Both the position numbers and the translations under genes were made by a program. A stretch of DNA of 64,000 bases from Enoplosus armatus (Eukaryota > Chordata > Actinopteri > Centrarchiformes > Enoplosidae), in assembly GCF_043641665.1 (NCBI RefSeq), contig NC_092200.1, positions 5,985,694 to 6,049,693 on the forward strand, read 5' to 3'. This document shows, one piece after another, positions 36,621-47,765 of the stretch. Numbering within the stretch: position 1 is the first letter of the stretch; each line of letters begins with the position of its first letter. The notes below the pieces were generated by a model. The model did no database searches and had not been told where the DNA came from. It saw nothing but the letters and a program-made list of their open reading frames with translations.

Positions 36621-38819
36621 TTCCCAGACTATCTCCTGCCCCTGGCTCCTCCTAAGACCCCCACCTCCCCTCCCCAAACTCGTTTCTCTGCCTCTTTCTC
36701 CTCTTCCTTTAAGTTTAAATAATCGTTCGGCTTTTTTTGCACAGAAGTCATTATGCCCGCCGTCTATCTCTGTGTATGAACGTGAGCATGGGAGAGTGAT
36801 AAACCCCCCCCCCCTGTCTTTCACGCTCTTTTCCGGTCTGATTGGAGTGTGTTGGCCTCTTAACTTTCAGACAAAAGCACTCTAGGCAATTATCAATATT
36901 CAGACTTTTTTCCTTGCACGGAGATCATTGTTGCTTGAAGAATGTGGGTCAGTCATACAAACTAAAATCTAAGTTTCTGAGCACTACAGTTGAAATCATA
37001 TTACATGGTCTGATACTGAGCTTAACAAGGCCTTAATATTTGAATGCTGGCCCAAAAAAGTACCACTGTGAGGAAGAAGTCACTTTAAACATGTGCTTCA
37101 CATGTTCCAATGTTTATTCCAAGGTGATCATTTTTTATTTAAAAGTTGTCTGTCACTTAAAATTTACCACAAAATTAACTTGATTTTTATGTTGTCCAAG
37201 CTAAGTTACGATGATGAATTTTCAGGGTGGCATTCTCCAGTTATAAATGTACGTGTTAAAGTAAACAACATGTACACTTAAAGCTGTTGCACCTTTGTTT
37301 CAAGGGTAAACAACAACCCATCCAACGCCAAATAAAGATTTAAGTCATGTGCAGGCTTTGCTGTCAAGATTCTGTGACGATGCTGTCAGACACACATTAC
37401 TTGAGAGTGTATTTTGCAATAGGTGTTGACTGATTAAAAGTACCTCTCCTTTTGATCAACAAGAAGAAAAGTCCCTGACCAGTTCAGGCCCAGAGTGGGG
37501 GGTCATCATTAGGCCCATTAGGACCGATAAGACTCCCTGAGCCGCATAGTCAAGTCCATTCTCATCAAGGCACGGAGAAGTATTGTGGATCAGCGCACAC
37601 ATCCTGAGAGCAGACTGAGCTCCCACAGGACACAGTTAAAAAAGAAAAGCATCAATATTTCATCAAACTACTCTCTCTTTCTGGTCCAGATCAAAGCCTC
37701 GACTCCCACAGTCCTACAGGTAGAGATGGCTCTTTTGTTTTCGCTCCTCAGGTAGAGCAGCAGTCAGACTCTGTTCGCTTTTGGAAACCTTGCAACGCTC
37801 AGCTCATCCATCTCACGGCTTACTGCCTCGCTTTTAGAAGAGGAGGTAAAAGGCAGGGTAGAGACCGTGAGGGTGAAAACATGTTCCAGAGATGTCCAGA
37901 GATTGAACTTCTTGGCCTTGTAGTGCTGTGTTATTTCCTGTTTTTTTCCCAGGTAGGCCCGTTGTGAGACTAATGGTGAAAGCAAACCGAGGGTGTTGTA
38001 ATTTGTCTTTGAAAGACTGAAATAGTGATGTCATTCCTCACTGTCATCTGCATCATCATCATTGCTGCTGTTTTAATATATTCGCTGCCTCCTATGATTG
38101 GGCTGATTTGAAGACCCTGTCATGCCAGTGGTCAGCAAGTAAGGTCCAACCGTGGGCTAGGTTTTTTTAAGCATTGTTCATCGCGGGCCAAACAGTTTAC
38201 AGGCGAAGTGGAAATGCAGTATTTTTCATTATGTTTTTTTTGTTTAATTAACTTACATCCTGTGCCCTTATTATACGTGTAGCTGCACAGCTATACAGCA
38301 AAACACTCTTATTAAAGGTTGAAAACAGCGTATCCCCTTTGTTTTCACTGGAAGCAACGGTATTAGCAACACATTAGCTTCAGACAGCTAGCAGAGTGGC
38401 TAGCTTGATTAGCAGTAAGCTGATCATAGCAGCTGTAAGCAGACGTAATAAAAGACGTACCTACAGATGAAGCTCCAACTAGGGCATTTTGGGATTGGAT
38501 AAAAGACGTCTATATTTGCCTGGACACAGATTTGACAAAATGGTGGATGTAACAATGTCAGTTAAGCAGCAACTGTGCCAGTAGTGGTTGCCACTAGCAA
38601 CAGAGTGTTCAACTGAAACCAACCGCCGGTGGCAGACTGTTAAGAGCGAAGTTAATTTATATAACAGTTTGTTATAAAAAGTGAACGGTAAAGGGGCTAT
38701 AATCCATATTTTTATCATAACAATAACAGTGTATGACAATGGAAAACAATGTTACAATGTGAAATGGGTCGCTCATAGTGATGAACCTATAGCAGTATGT
38801 ATATGCTATAGAATTATAG

Positions 38820-39195
38820 CACAAAAGCTCCCCTCGTCTTTACGAAGCTGTATATACTCTCGCCTCTCTCAAAGTGTCGTTTTTGAGCTGCAGCAGGCAG
38901 CTGTTTTCAGTGCAAAAGCTCTTCAAAATGCACTGTAAAACCCTCAGGAGTTGGTAGAGGCCAAAACAAAGCTAAAAGAGAGTCAATACTAGACTTACAT
39001 TTATCAGGTAGGCAGAAAATGACGACTCCAAATAAATTATAATGTTGCTCTGTAACTGCAGGATGTGTAAGCAGCTGTTTGCTAACAAGTTCGCCATATC
39101 AACTTAAAAGGTGGTGATATGTCAATGTTGTGTTTACAAGTTGTTTCTGCTGTGCCCAAGTGGCCAAAAACAAATCAGTTATTGCAGGTTTAACT
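38820..39195. repeat. possible ancient interspersed repeat
   Basis: The stretch with AAAACCCTCAGGAGTTGGT, TAACTGCAGGATGTGTAAGC and TGTTTCTGCTGTGCCCAAG resembles a dispersed teleost repeat as I remember it. No second copy is in the window to confirm this. Borders are approximate. Confidence 0.35.
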
Positions 39196-40374
39196 AAACT
39201 GGGCAACAAAACGCAACAGAATGCAAACTAATCTGCAAGCGTAATTAACTTCAACAAACACAGAGCTGACCAAAACAACAAAACAACAGAGGGGAACGTA
39301 TTCATTTATCTGTGTTATTTATCTGGTTATTTCATCAGACAGGATTTCAGCACCATGAGCCTTCATATATCTTGGAGGCACCGTAGCAGCTTCATGCCCC
39401 TCTACACATTGGTGCAGTATTAAATGTTACATGGTCATAATTATTGGGATTAAGCCTCGTATTTAGATCATCTGCAGTTTTATTTATGGAAAATCATGTA
39501 AAAGTTGTGATGTAAACAAGGCCAGATTTAGCTCACTGTTGCCGATTTGCTTATAATGCTGATTAGGTGAATTAAATATGATCACTGACATAATGCTGAA
39601 CATTTAACCTACAACTAAACTTACCACCAAATCCATCTTTGAGTTTTTTAACTGTTCCTCAAGAGGCTGACATTCGAGGATAATCTCATAGTTATGGTTT
39701 TAGGAGTAATGGCCAGGAAAAATGGGGATAACATTTTATTTTATGGTTTCCATATTTTCCTATAATTACCTAGAACGTAACTGATATTTAACAGTAAATT
39801 TATAGGAAGGTTCCTTGTAATTTGATACTAATTATAGGGTTAAATAGCAACTGCAATTAAATGCTAGTTTAACCTAAAGAGTCTTTAATGCAGCTGAACA
39901 TTAAAAAATGTGACATTTGTCTACAAACAAAGAAAGAATTAAATATATATGAGCAGCAGTTTATTTCCAGAAAAACATATCACTGGAAATCAACAACTGC
40001 TTAAAAACTCAACACAATTAACTTAAATCTAATAACATTTTGATAATTCTTAAGAAATGACAGGACCCATAAAAACATTGTTGAATTACAAAATGAATAG
40101 AAATGAATTGTTAATTCATCACACTATTATGCAGTGACATGTTGCTAAGGTAACTGAGTAGGAATTCTTCACCTTTAAGATACAGTAGATGTCATGTGTA
40201 ATAGGAATTAGGATTGCATGTGATCCTTCTAGTCACTTGATTGTGTCATTATAAGGACAGAAATCCTTCTCTTTTAATCCGCCTTGGTGTGCTTAGTATG
40301 TCTGTGCGCATGCCGCTGTGTTATACGTGTGTAAATGCGTTTCCTCCCCCCTACATCAACCGTGGGTTTTTTTG

Positions 40375-40640
40375 TTGTCCCTGAACACACCAGGCCTCAT
40401 CATCAGCGTCAATCTGTGGCTGTCACTCGGAGCCGGACAGTGACTAACGACACTCCCAGTCAGTCAAACACTTATCACCACACAGGTAACACACAGGCCT
40501 GGAAATGACTGACATGAAATGGAAACGTCTCTCATTCTGTGGGCCCGGGAGCTGAAGTGAAATATTAGCTGTGGGAGAGATGACGATGATAAGAGGCTCC
40601 CTGTTTGGACTGGAATTGTGGAGGTCTAAGTTCTATTACA
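40375..40640. promoter_or_regulatory. enhancer-like island in the gli3-ccr9 interval
   Basis: A complex stretch with CATCATCAGCGTCAATCTG, a MEIS-type GGCTGTCACTC, CTTATCACC and AGATGACGATGATAAGAG. It could serve gli3 or ccr9, or nothing. Confidence 0.27.
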
Positions 40641-41043
40641 TTTCTTTTTACGCCGAGGAGTGGTATGAAGATCCTGTTTGTCTGGATAAAGGATAGCTCT
40701 CCTTTTCCATTTGCTTTCTTATATGCATCATTTCACTGTTTTCTTCGCAATACGCTCCAAATTTGCCAATGAGGCACACTCTAACTTTCATGAGGAGCTA
40801 TTTGTGACTTGTTATAGTAGTAAATTGTGCTCAAAACCAGTGGGTCATTGTTGATACATAAGCCATCGTCCCTGAGGCTTTCTGTGGTCCACAGAACCAG
40901 ACCATAGGCCAGTTGAAACCAGACTGCAGCTCGCTCAATGTCAATGGGTCACATATGCTTACTCTGTCCCTCCTATTACTCATAGACTCCACCATGTCCT
41001 CCCTCTATCCCTCTTTTTCTTTCTCTCCCACATCTCCTTCATG

Positions 41044-41071
41044 CACACACACACACACACACACACACACA
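41044..41071 (+). repeat. (CA)14 microsatellite
   Basis: A perfect CA array in the gli3-ccr9 intergenic region. Confidence 0.95.
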
Positions 41072-41767
41072 ATTCCCCGTGTGCAGAAAGATGGATGGGA
41101 TGTTCCCAAACCACAGGTGCTGCTCTACTTGTGAGTCTTTCGCATTCTTCACGACACAGTCCAGACCTGCTCAGTTTTTTTACTTTTTTCTGTTTTCCCC
41201 AGTGGTGATTACCATGGTACTTCAGTTGTGGGCTAATGAGGAACATGGAATATTAGTAATACAGTATACAATCAATCTGCCTGTCTATTAGCTGCTCTTT
41301 GGGAATGAGATTCTTTTGCAAGAACAAGACAAACCTCATGAACTTGAAACTTGATGTCCGACTGCCGCTCCCTGAGACATGGCCTCCCATCCAGACCGCC
41401 ACTAGATGGGGTTAGTTTCATTTTAAAACTTGTGTGTTTGCTGGTAACTCTCCCTGAAACCTAAACAATAGGCTATCTCTGCTGTGCAAGCTACGCCACC
41501 TTGTGGTGGATATTACCTGTAGTCTAAAATGAAATAAAAGTAAGCTCACGCTGTATGTTGGTCTGGTTGATGCTTTTTATCCAGGCAGTGATATGCAGTG
41601 AAAAACAACACCACAATATGAGGCAGGGATTCCCAATCTGGGGTATTTTTACAATCTCCCTGGTAACTTCAGAGGGGTATTCCTGCAGTACTCCAGTACT
41701 TGGAGACATTGTGAAGTAGTTTAGCTAATTTGGAAAAATACAAATTATGATTTGTCTGTGACACAGA

Positions 41768-41965
41768 CAGTGGTGGAATGTAACTAAGTACGTTTAAGTA
41801 CTGTACTTAAGTACAATTTTGAGGTACTTGTACTTTACTTGAGTATATCCATTTTATGTTTTATCCTTTTATCCTTTTATATTTCTACTTCACTACATTT
41901 AAGAGGGAAATACTGTACTTTTTACTCCTCTGCATTTATCTAATAGCTGTAGTTACTTTTTCAGT
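41768..41965 (+). mobile_element. 'GTACTTAAGTAC' non-autonomous interspersed element, plus copy
   Basis: It begins CAGTGGTGGAATGTAACTAA, continues through the palindromic GTACTGTACTTAAGTAC core and GAGGTACTTGTACTTTACTT, and fades after ACTTTTTCAGTTGAAG. It is the inverted partner of the copy near 35 kb, and it shows similarity to that copy along about 100 nt. Such elements are abundant in spiny-rayed fish. It is truncated relative to the other copy. Confidence 0.7.
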
Positions 41966-43827
41966 TGAAGATTTAACATGAAGAACCCCCCCTTACAAAA
42001 AGCAGTGTTTACTTTGGGCCCCTTATCATGTTTCATATGTCTGTGAGTTGTTAGTAGTACTAATGCTGGAGTTTTACTAGTATTTTTTGTTGTATTGGCA
42101 ATTTTATTGACTGCACAGCACGTGCCCCAGTTACCTATAACATGAGTCTGTTGCAGCACTTAAACATTAAGTGTTGAGGCAAAAAGCTACCAAAAACCTA
42201 AAAAGTAATGGCCAAAGGGTTGAGTCCTCCAGTTTCTTTCGCTCCAAATGGTGGTAGAATAAATGCAATCTTGACTGACTAAGGAAAAGACACAGAGTTT
42301 AAACATCAACACACATGCCTTGTATAGAATAACATCAATGATTCGATACAGTCATCATGTTTTCTCTGCAGTAAATAATCTAACAATTGACTGTGTACAA
42401 ACAAGGGTACTTGAGCCCATGTGATAGGACTGGTGCGATACGTCAGACAAAAACTGACACAATCTAATGCAATAGTTCTGGAAGAATCACTGCCTCAGTG
42501 AAGCTTTTAATGCTGAATGTATGATGAGACAAAAGTGAGGGCATAGCTTCTTTCTTTTTTTTGGCATTGTACTGAATTGTATCATATTGTATGGTGTCCA
42601 TGATATTTTGTCCACCTCTTGTGCAAAACAGATTCCCTCCAAAGAAATCAGTTGTTCAACTCTCATGGTGTTCTTATTTAGGGTCAAACTAAATCTGCTG
42701 AGGATCTGATTTATTCACACAGCAAATCTTATTACTTATTACAACATTAGTTATGAAACAAGAAGATAAATTGCATTTTGCAATAGGATATGACACATTT
42801 GTGCAGTTTCTCCTTTTTAAAGAGGCATGAGAAGCACTTCTCCCTGGTGTACGTAACGTGAACTCCATGTAACCCATACAGTAGATATTCAAATTTATTC
42901 AAACAAGAATCAAAGATTCGTGGATTAAACTGGAACATACAAACTTATTCAGAATACACTAAAGATGTGCTGAGTGGTAATATTGCCATTAGTGTTCTCC
43001 AGTTAAGGCCAATTCAAGACATCTGCCAGAGTCCCAGAGGGCATCCATAGTGATGAGCATGTTATTGACTTGACTGACGGTTTCCTGTCGTGAGAGGAAG
43101 AAGCAGTACAAAGGAGGAAAATGAAAGAATGTGGTCTCACCTGAATTCAGCAGGTAGGCTGCAGTCGTCTGGGGCCAACCTCAGTGACCACAATAACATC
43201 CCAGGTTTTGTTTACTACTGTCAGTGTGCAAGACTGTGGCTAACATGTATTTTGTGATGTTTCTCTCTTTTTATTTGACTTTTCCTCTTGTCTTTCTGTG
43301 TCAGTACACGTACCGTTACACTCTAAACCAACTTAAGCGAACATCTAAATCCAAGCACACGGTCATACTTTTACATTTTCTGTCTTGACCTTTAAATGTG
43401 TAAATATGAAGGTTGGTCATTTTGTTCTGCTTCAAGGAGACAACACAGAGTGAACAAGCCAACCTACATGACAACCTCAAACCTCAGCTTTGAATCTTGA
43501 AGTCTGTATTTCCCAATTTCAGATTGAAATCAGATTGATGCCAGCAGTTTTTGTGTGGAGGTGTCATGAAACTGTGATTGAGCGACGCGGCGCTCATCGC
43601 CCACAGCTCACCCATCAGAGAGACATGGAAAGAAGGCCATCAGCCCACCATTTAGACTGGCAAGGCTTTGGTGTCCTCACAACTCCTCAGCTAGATTTTG
43701 CATTGAATTTCATGAAAATTGTGTGGCTTTTACTAAAATTCATTCAGTGTGCTGCTTTTTGAAGTTGGTAAAACGTGTGCCTCAAAAGGTGTGGCTTGAA
43801 CATGGAGAGTTTTTGAGACAGTGACAC

Positions 43828-43828
43828 C

Positions 43829-43861
<33 letters not shown>

Positions 43862-43863
43862 GC
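43828..43863 (+). repeat. (CTGT)9 microsatellite
   Basis: Nine tetranucleotide units, flanked on both sides by CACCTGTCTG-like sequence from which the array probably expanded. Confidence 0.95.
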
Positions 43864-44464
43864 CACCTGTCTGAGTTGCAGCCGTTGTGAAGCCATTGTG
43901 GGAAACTTCTTTCATGCCAGTTTGAATGGGCATCCGTTAGCATCCCCTGTGAAACTGCCAAGTCATAGCCGAACTCAGACGTGGTTCAGCAGTTAAGAGT
44001 GTCGGCACTGACAATGGCAAGACTTTCTAGTCAGATCGAAAACTTTGTGGATTGGACTTGGCACATTCGAGTGTGTTTCCCACCACACCAGGTACGTTAC
44101 ACCAGTGAAAGTACTTGAATGCTTTCCCATGTATAGTAGATATAAATTGCTGATCTCATCACTTACCACTCTGTTCATTTATAGTATGTACTTGAAACTA
44201 CTGTTGCACTCTTTTCCCACTTGTTTTTATGCTGTGGGGACAGAATACCTCACCTCATTGGTTTTAAAACATCTCACCAAGGCACTGCAGTTGAAAATTA
44301 GCCAGCTGGCTAACGCTGGAACATTTACAGAGATGTTGATTGATGTGCATTGTCTTTATAAAAAATAAATGAAACAACAATGAAGAAAACTGCAGTGTGC
44401 TTAAGATTTTTTATAATTTTTAATAGTTGTTTTGTACATTTTTTGTACAAAAATACAATGTTTT

Positions 44465-44470
44465 TTTATT
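44465..44470 (-). terminator. ccr9: candidate ccr9 polyadenylation signal
   Basis: Plus-strand TTTATT is AATAAA on the minus strand. It sits about 290 nt downstream of the ccr9 stop codon and is the first canonical hexamer I see after the stop. It would give a short 3' UTR. Confidence 0.5.
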
Positions 44471-44759
44471 CAGTTACAGCAGCACACGACAAAAAAGATG
44501 GAACAAATGTAAAAATACAAACAGTTAATGATATTTACACTAATTTACAGTTTATACAGTGAGCCCAGAATGTGCCTGTTACTGTCAGAATATGAATGTA
44601 ATGAATATAAACTGTAAAGACGTTTTTTGCTTTCAAAGTTGAAAATGTGATCGTTGCTCTGCTAGTGGCAAGTAATGCATGAGGAAAAAAATTTGAAACT
44701 ATATGATCATGTTGAACTAGGCTCAGGTCTCAGGTTCAGGATTTTAGGAGAACGGGTAT

Positions 44760-46639
44760 TTATATGGAAAGGGCAGGGGTAGTATCAGTGTCAGACATGA
44801 CAGAGGGACGTTTGGGAACTGCCTGTACTTTACTGAGCCCTCCTTTGCCCAATCCGCCAGCACACTTCAGAATCCTCATTAGGTCTTTTCTGAAACGAAC
44901 TCCAATGAAGACATACAGGAATGGGTTCAGGCAGGCGTGAGTATATGCCAGGCTCTTGGCAACCTGTCCAGCTACATCAAAACCAGTTACAGTGTTACAG
45001 TCAGTGATAGTGGTATTAGCTGCCTGCATGGCCTCCATTATCAGCAGACTATTGTAAGGAAGCTGAGAGAGAACAAACACAAACACCACAGCAAAGATGA
45101 CACGAAGGGCCTTGTGCTTTTCAAAGCTCTTGGCCTGCAGAAGTGTGCGAATGATGACTGAGTAACAAAAGAACATAACTAGTAGAGGAAAGCAGAAGCC
45201 CATGCAGATCTGAAGGGCCAGCACCACGATCTTAGTCCGGTTGTTTGCATTGTTCCAGTAGACCAGAGCACAGACTGACTGATCTTTTTGGTCGGTCTTC
45301 ACCTGGGCGAAGATAAACTCAGGGAGGGCCAGGAGAGTGGAGAGACACCAGACACCCACGCAGGCAAGTTTGCTGTAGAACAGCCTCTTCCTCTTCAGGT
45401 TCTGGGCCTTGGTGACTTGTACAATTGCAATGTAGCGGTCCACGCTAATGCAGGTGAGCAGGAACATGCTGCTGAAGAAATTGATTTTATAGATAGCGGA
45501 CACCAATTTGCAGAGACCGATGCCAAAGTCCCAGCCCTTGCTGGCTTCGACAGCCCAGAAGGGCAGCATGCACAGGAAGAGAAGGTCAGCCACAGCCAGG
45601 TTTAGGAGGTACACGTCGGTCATTGTTTTCAGGCGGTTGCGCACGGTGGTGTAGATCCAAACCACCATCAGGTTACCCACAGCGCCAAGGATGAAGATGA
45701 TCGAGAAGAGAGGTGGTTCGTAATGCCCACGAAATGCCCTTACCCATTTTCTGTCACACATGCCTGAGGTTTCAGTCAGCACTGAATCATAGTCATCTGT
45801 GTAGTCAGAAGTGTCCTGCAATCAAAAACAGAAAAATTGATTATCTGATGCAGCATTAAAGATGGTTACATGTAACAGCCCCTTTTTTCATTTCCTGTCA
45901 AGCGTGGGTTTTTTTGTCCTTGTTACCTAACTCACTTACTGCTATCAGGGTTTCATAACACAACATGCTTCTAGTGGGGACACAGTGATATGACATCAAA
46001 CGCTGTATGTGACGCTAACCAGAGTGTGCAAAAAAAAAACTGCTGTCAGGTGCAGATGTTGTGTCTGTGCAGGAGAAACCACACTACAGCACAGCTTCCT
46101 GCTGCTATCCAAGCCTGAGGGGGGTAAACGATCCTGAGGGGCTCCAGAAAGAGGCCCGCAGCAGAACTCAGTACCTCAGAAGCATCGCGTTTAGATTTAG
46201 GGCAGAGATAAACAGCGGGGGGAGGCTTAGGTGGGGCTTAGGTTTTCACAAACAATGGAAAATTTGATGCTGATACGGCTGAGACTGGCATTTGAGTATC
46301 CTATAGATGTCTGCGTTACATAAACCTACAGTATCTGGAGCAAATCAAAAACATAATAAAAAGACTGCAAAATATATCGTATTTAATAAAGAGCTCTGAC
46401 ATACTTTAAATACTGCAGAATAAACATTGAGACACACATGCACTAAAATCACAGATGTGGAAGTTTTCCTTATGATGGTTATGAAGTTACCTTCCAGACT
46501 TTTTAAATCAGCATTTCTATATTAGTAGTTCATTGTTTTTCACTGGTGCCATGACAACAGATAATTATCCCAAATTAATACTTACAGTTCCAGTATAATC
46601 AGTTCCTGTGGTCATAGGAATTGTAAATGGCTCAGTCAT
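44760..46639 (-). CDS. ccr9: ccr9, C-C chemokine receptor type 9 (two coding exons, 369 aa)
   Basis: A seven-helix G-protein-coupled receptor of the plasma membrane. In mammals CCR9 binds CCL25 and directs T cells to thymus and gut. The coding sequence joins 46639-46586 (18 codons) to 45815-44760 in phase 0. The result is 369 aa, the length I recall for human CCR9. Visible landmarks: an acidic, Tyr-rich N-terminus (DYTGTDTSDYTDDYDS, possible tyrosine sulfation); Cys38, which would pair with the Cys in extracellular loop 3; Cys120 and Cys200 for the loop disulfide; Asn66 of helix 1; LAVADLLF in helix 2; DRY at 144-146 followed by IAI; KHKALRV before helix 6; and NPFLY in helix 7. The KTMTD, LLNLA-ADLLF and KHKAL stretches match CCR9 better than other CC receptors. 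Teleosts can carry two ccr9 paralogues, and I cannot say which this is. Its position beside lztfl1 matches the human order. Confidence 0.9.
46586..46639 (-). CDS. ccr9: ccr9 N-terminal coding micro-exon
   Basis: A 54-nt coding segment reading MTEPFTIPMTTGTDYTGT. Its acceptor is TTCTTTGTAG just upstream (exon starts 46644, five nt before the ATG) and its donor is ACT|GTAAGT. It joins the main exon at GAC ACT TCT (acceptor GATTGCAG, exon starts 45815) without a frame change. It supplies the initiator Met, which the main exon lacks. The main exon alone would begin with a non-ATG codon inside the acceptor. Human CCR9 likewise begins MTPTDF in a separate short exon. Confidence 0.85.
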
Positions 46640-46818
46640 GTTGTCTACAAAGAACCAGAGGATATTAATATGAGACAACACACCAAAACCTTGTAACCTT
46701 GCAAAAAACGTAACATGGATAAAACACAATATAACAAATGTGGAAAATTAAGCTTATAGGTTAAATAGAAAATGCCCTGTACATTCTCTACAATTTTGTA
46801 GCAGTGCAACAAACTTAC

Positions 46819-46970
46819 CCACTCAGTGATGAAATGTAGAAAGCAATCCTTTCAGTCACAGGTCTGACTCTTTGTCTGGGTTGTACAACTGGTAACTTTA
46901 ACAACCAGACTCATCTTCACTTGCTTATATGGTTTCCCTTTAACCACAGGATCACGTGCTGCTATATATC
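46819..46970 (-). promoter_or_regulatory. ccr9: candidate ccr9 non-coding exon 1 and core promoter
   Basis: On the minus strand a strong donor (GTGG|GTAAGT, donor at 46813-46818) ends a possible 5' UTR exon, giving a three-exon gene as in mammals. About 130-145 nt upstream are a TATATA-like stretch (46963-46969), a CACGTG E-box (46953-46958) and a RUNX-type TGTGGTT (plus AACCACA, 46942-46948). The motifs are seen. Their use is inference, and the exon start is not determined. Confidence 0.35.
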
Positions 46971-47519
46971 GTTCCATCTCAGAAAAAGAACAGAACACGA
47001 CCCATGGCGCTGTATATTTCTCTCCCCAAACACAGCTATACACCACTAAAGAAGAATATGCATCAAATTGAAAGACGTGTATGATCTTTTAACAGTAACA
47101 ACGTTGTGTCAGTTTCACAGGGAAGCTGTGACTTTTAGATTTTACCCACTGAACCATGGCCATCAGGCTGGAACCAAAACAATACACCCACATTCCTTTC
47201 ACAGCCGATTAAGTTTGATCAAGTCGAAGCCCATTTTTGACACACTTTGTGTACACAGGTGGAGCACTTAACACCACAGATGAGTGATGCATGAAACTGA
47301 AAACCATGAGCTGTGATTACACACCAAAACCGGAGGAGGTAGTCGATGCTGACGACATGTTGTAAGACCCATTGTTTCATAGCACTTGCAGATGTTTAAG
47401 GCTCAGACAGTGTGGCCAAGTGCCGAAAATGATTGTCAACCTATATCTTTCCTTTTAAAATGTCCTCTTACTGAATAAATAAGTGCATCAACAGCGTGAG
47501 GGAAATCTTCTTATGAGGT

Positions 47520-47765
47520 TTTGATTATTTCCTTTCTTGCTGAGAGTTAGGTGAAAAGGTTGATACTACTCTCATGTCTGTACGGTGAATATGAATCTGG
47601 AGCCAGGAGGCGGTTAGCTTAGCATCAAGACAAAGTTACTGTGGCTTTGGTTTTTGTACAGTATTTATGCTAAGCTAAGCTAAGCTAACGCTGGTGGCTT
47701 ATCTTTAGCATATAGAATTGAGAGTCTCCTCTAACTCTTGGTGAGAGAGTGAACACGCATATAAG
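47520..47765. mobile_element. foldback (MITE-like) element with GCTAAGC core
   Basis: The two ends are imperfect inverted repeats. TTTCTTGCTGAGAGTTAG at the left pairs with CTAACTCTTGGTGAGAGA at the right. Inside, GGTTAGCTTAGCATCAAG faces ATGCTAAGCTAAGCTAAGC. The CTCATGTCTGTACGGTGAAT stretch is typical of a repeat I know from percomorph genomes. The middle is shorter than in full copies, so this copy probably carries an internal deletion. No coding sequence is present. Confidence 0.65.

Larger units (their letters stand above)
32201..44464. other. intergenic region between gli3 and ccr9
   Basis: About 12 kb without a recognisable gene. It is AT-rich and contains a 'GTACTTAAGTAC' element in each orientation (about 34745-35146 and 41768-41965), a tRNA-derived SINE (35364-35536), CA and CTGT microsatellites, and enhancer-like islands near 36280-36620, 37475-37620 and 40375-40640. 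The open reading frames here are short, without recognisable domains or good splice context. Confidence 0.7.

Noticed and set aside
44937..45605. Plus-strand open frames across ccr9
   Set aside because: They are antisense shadows of the receptor exon.
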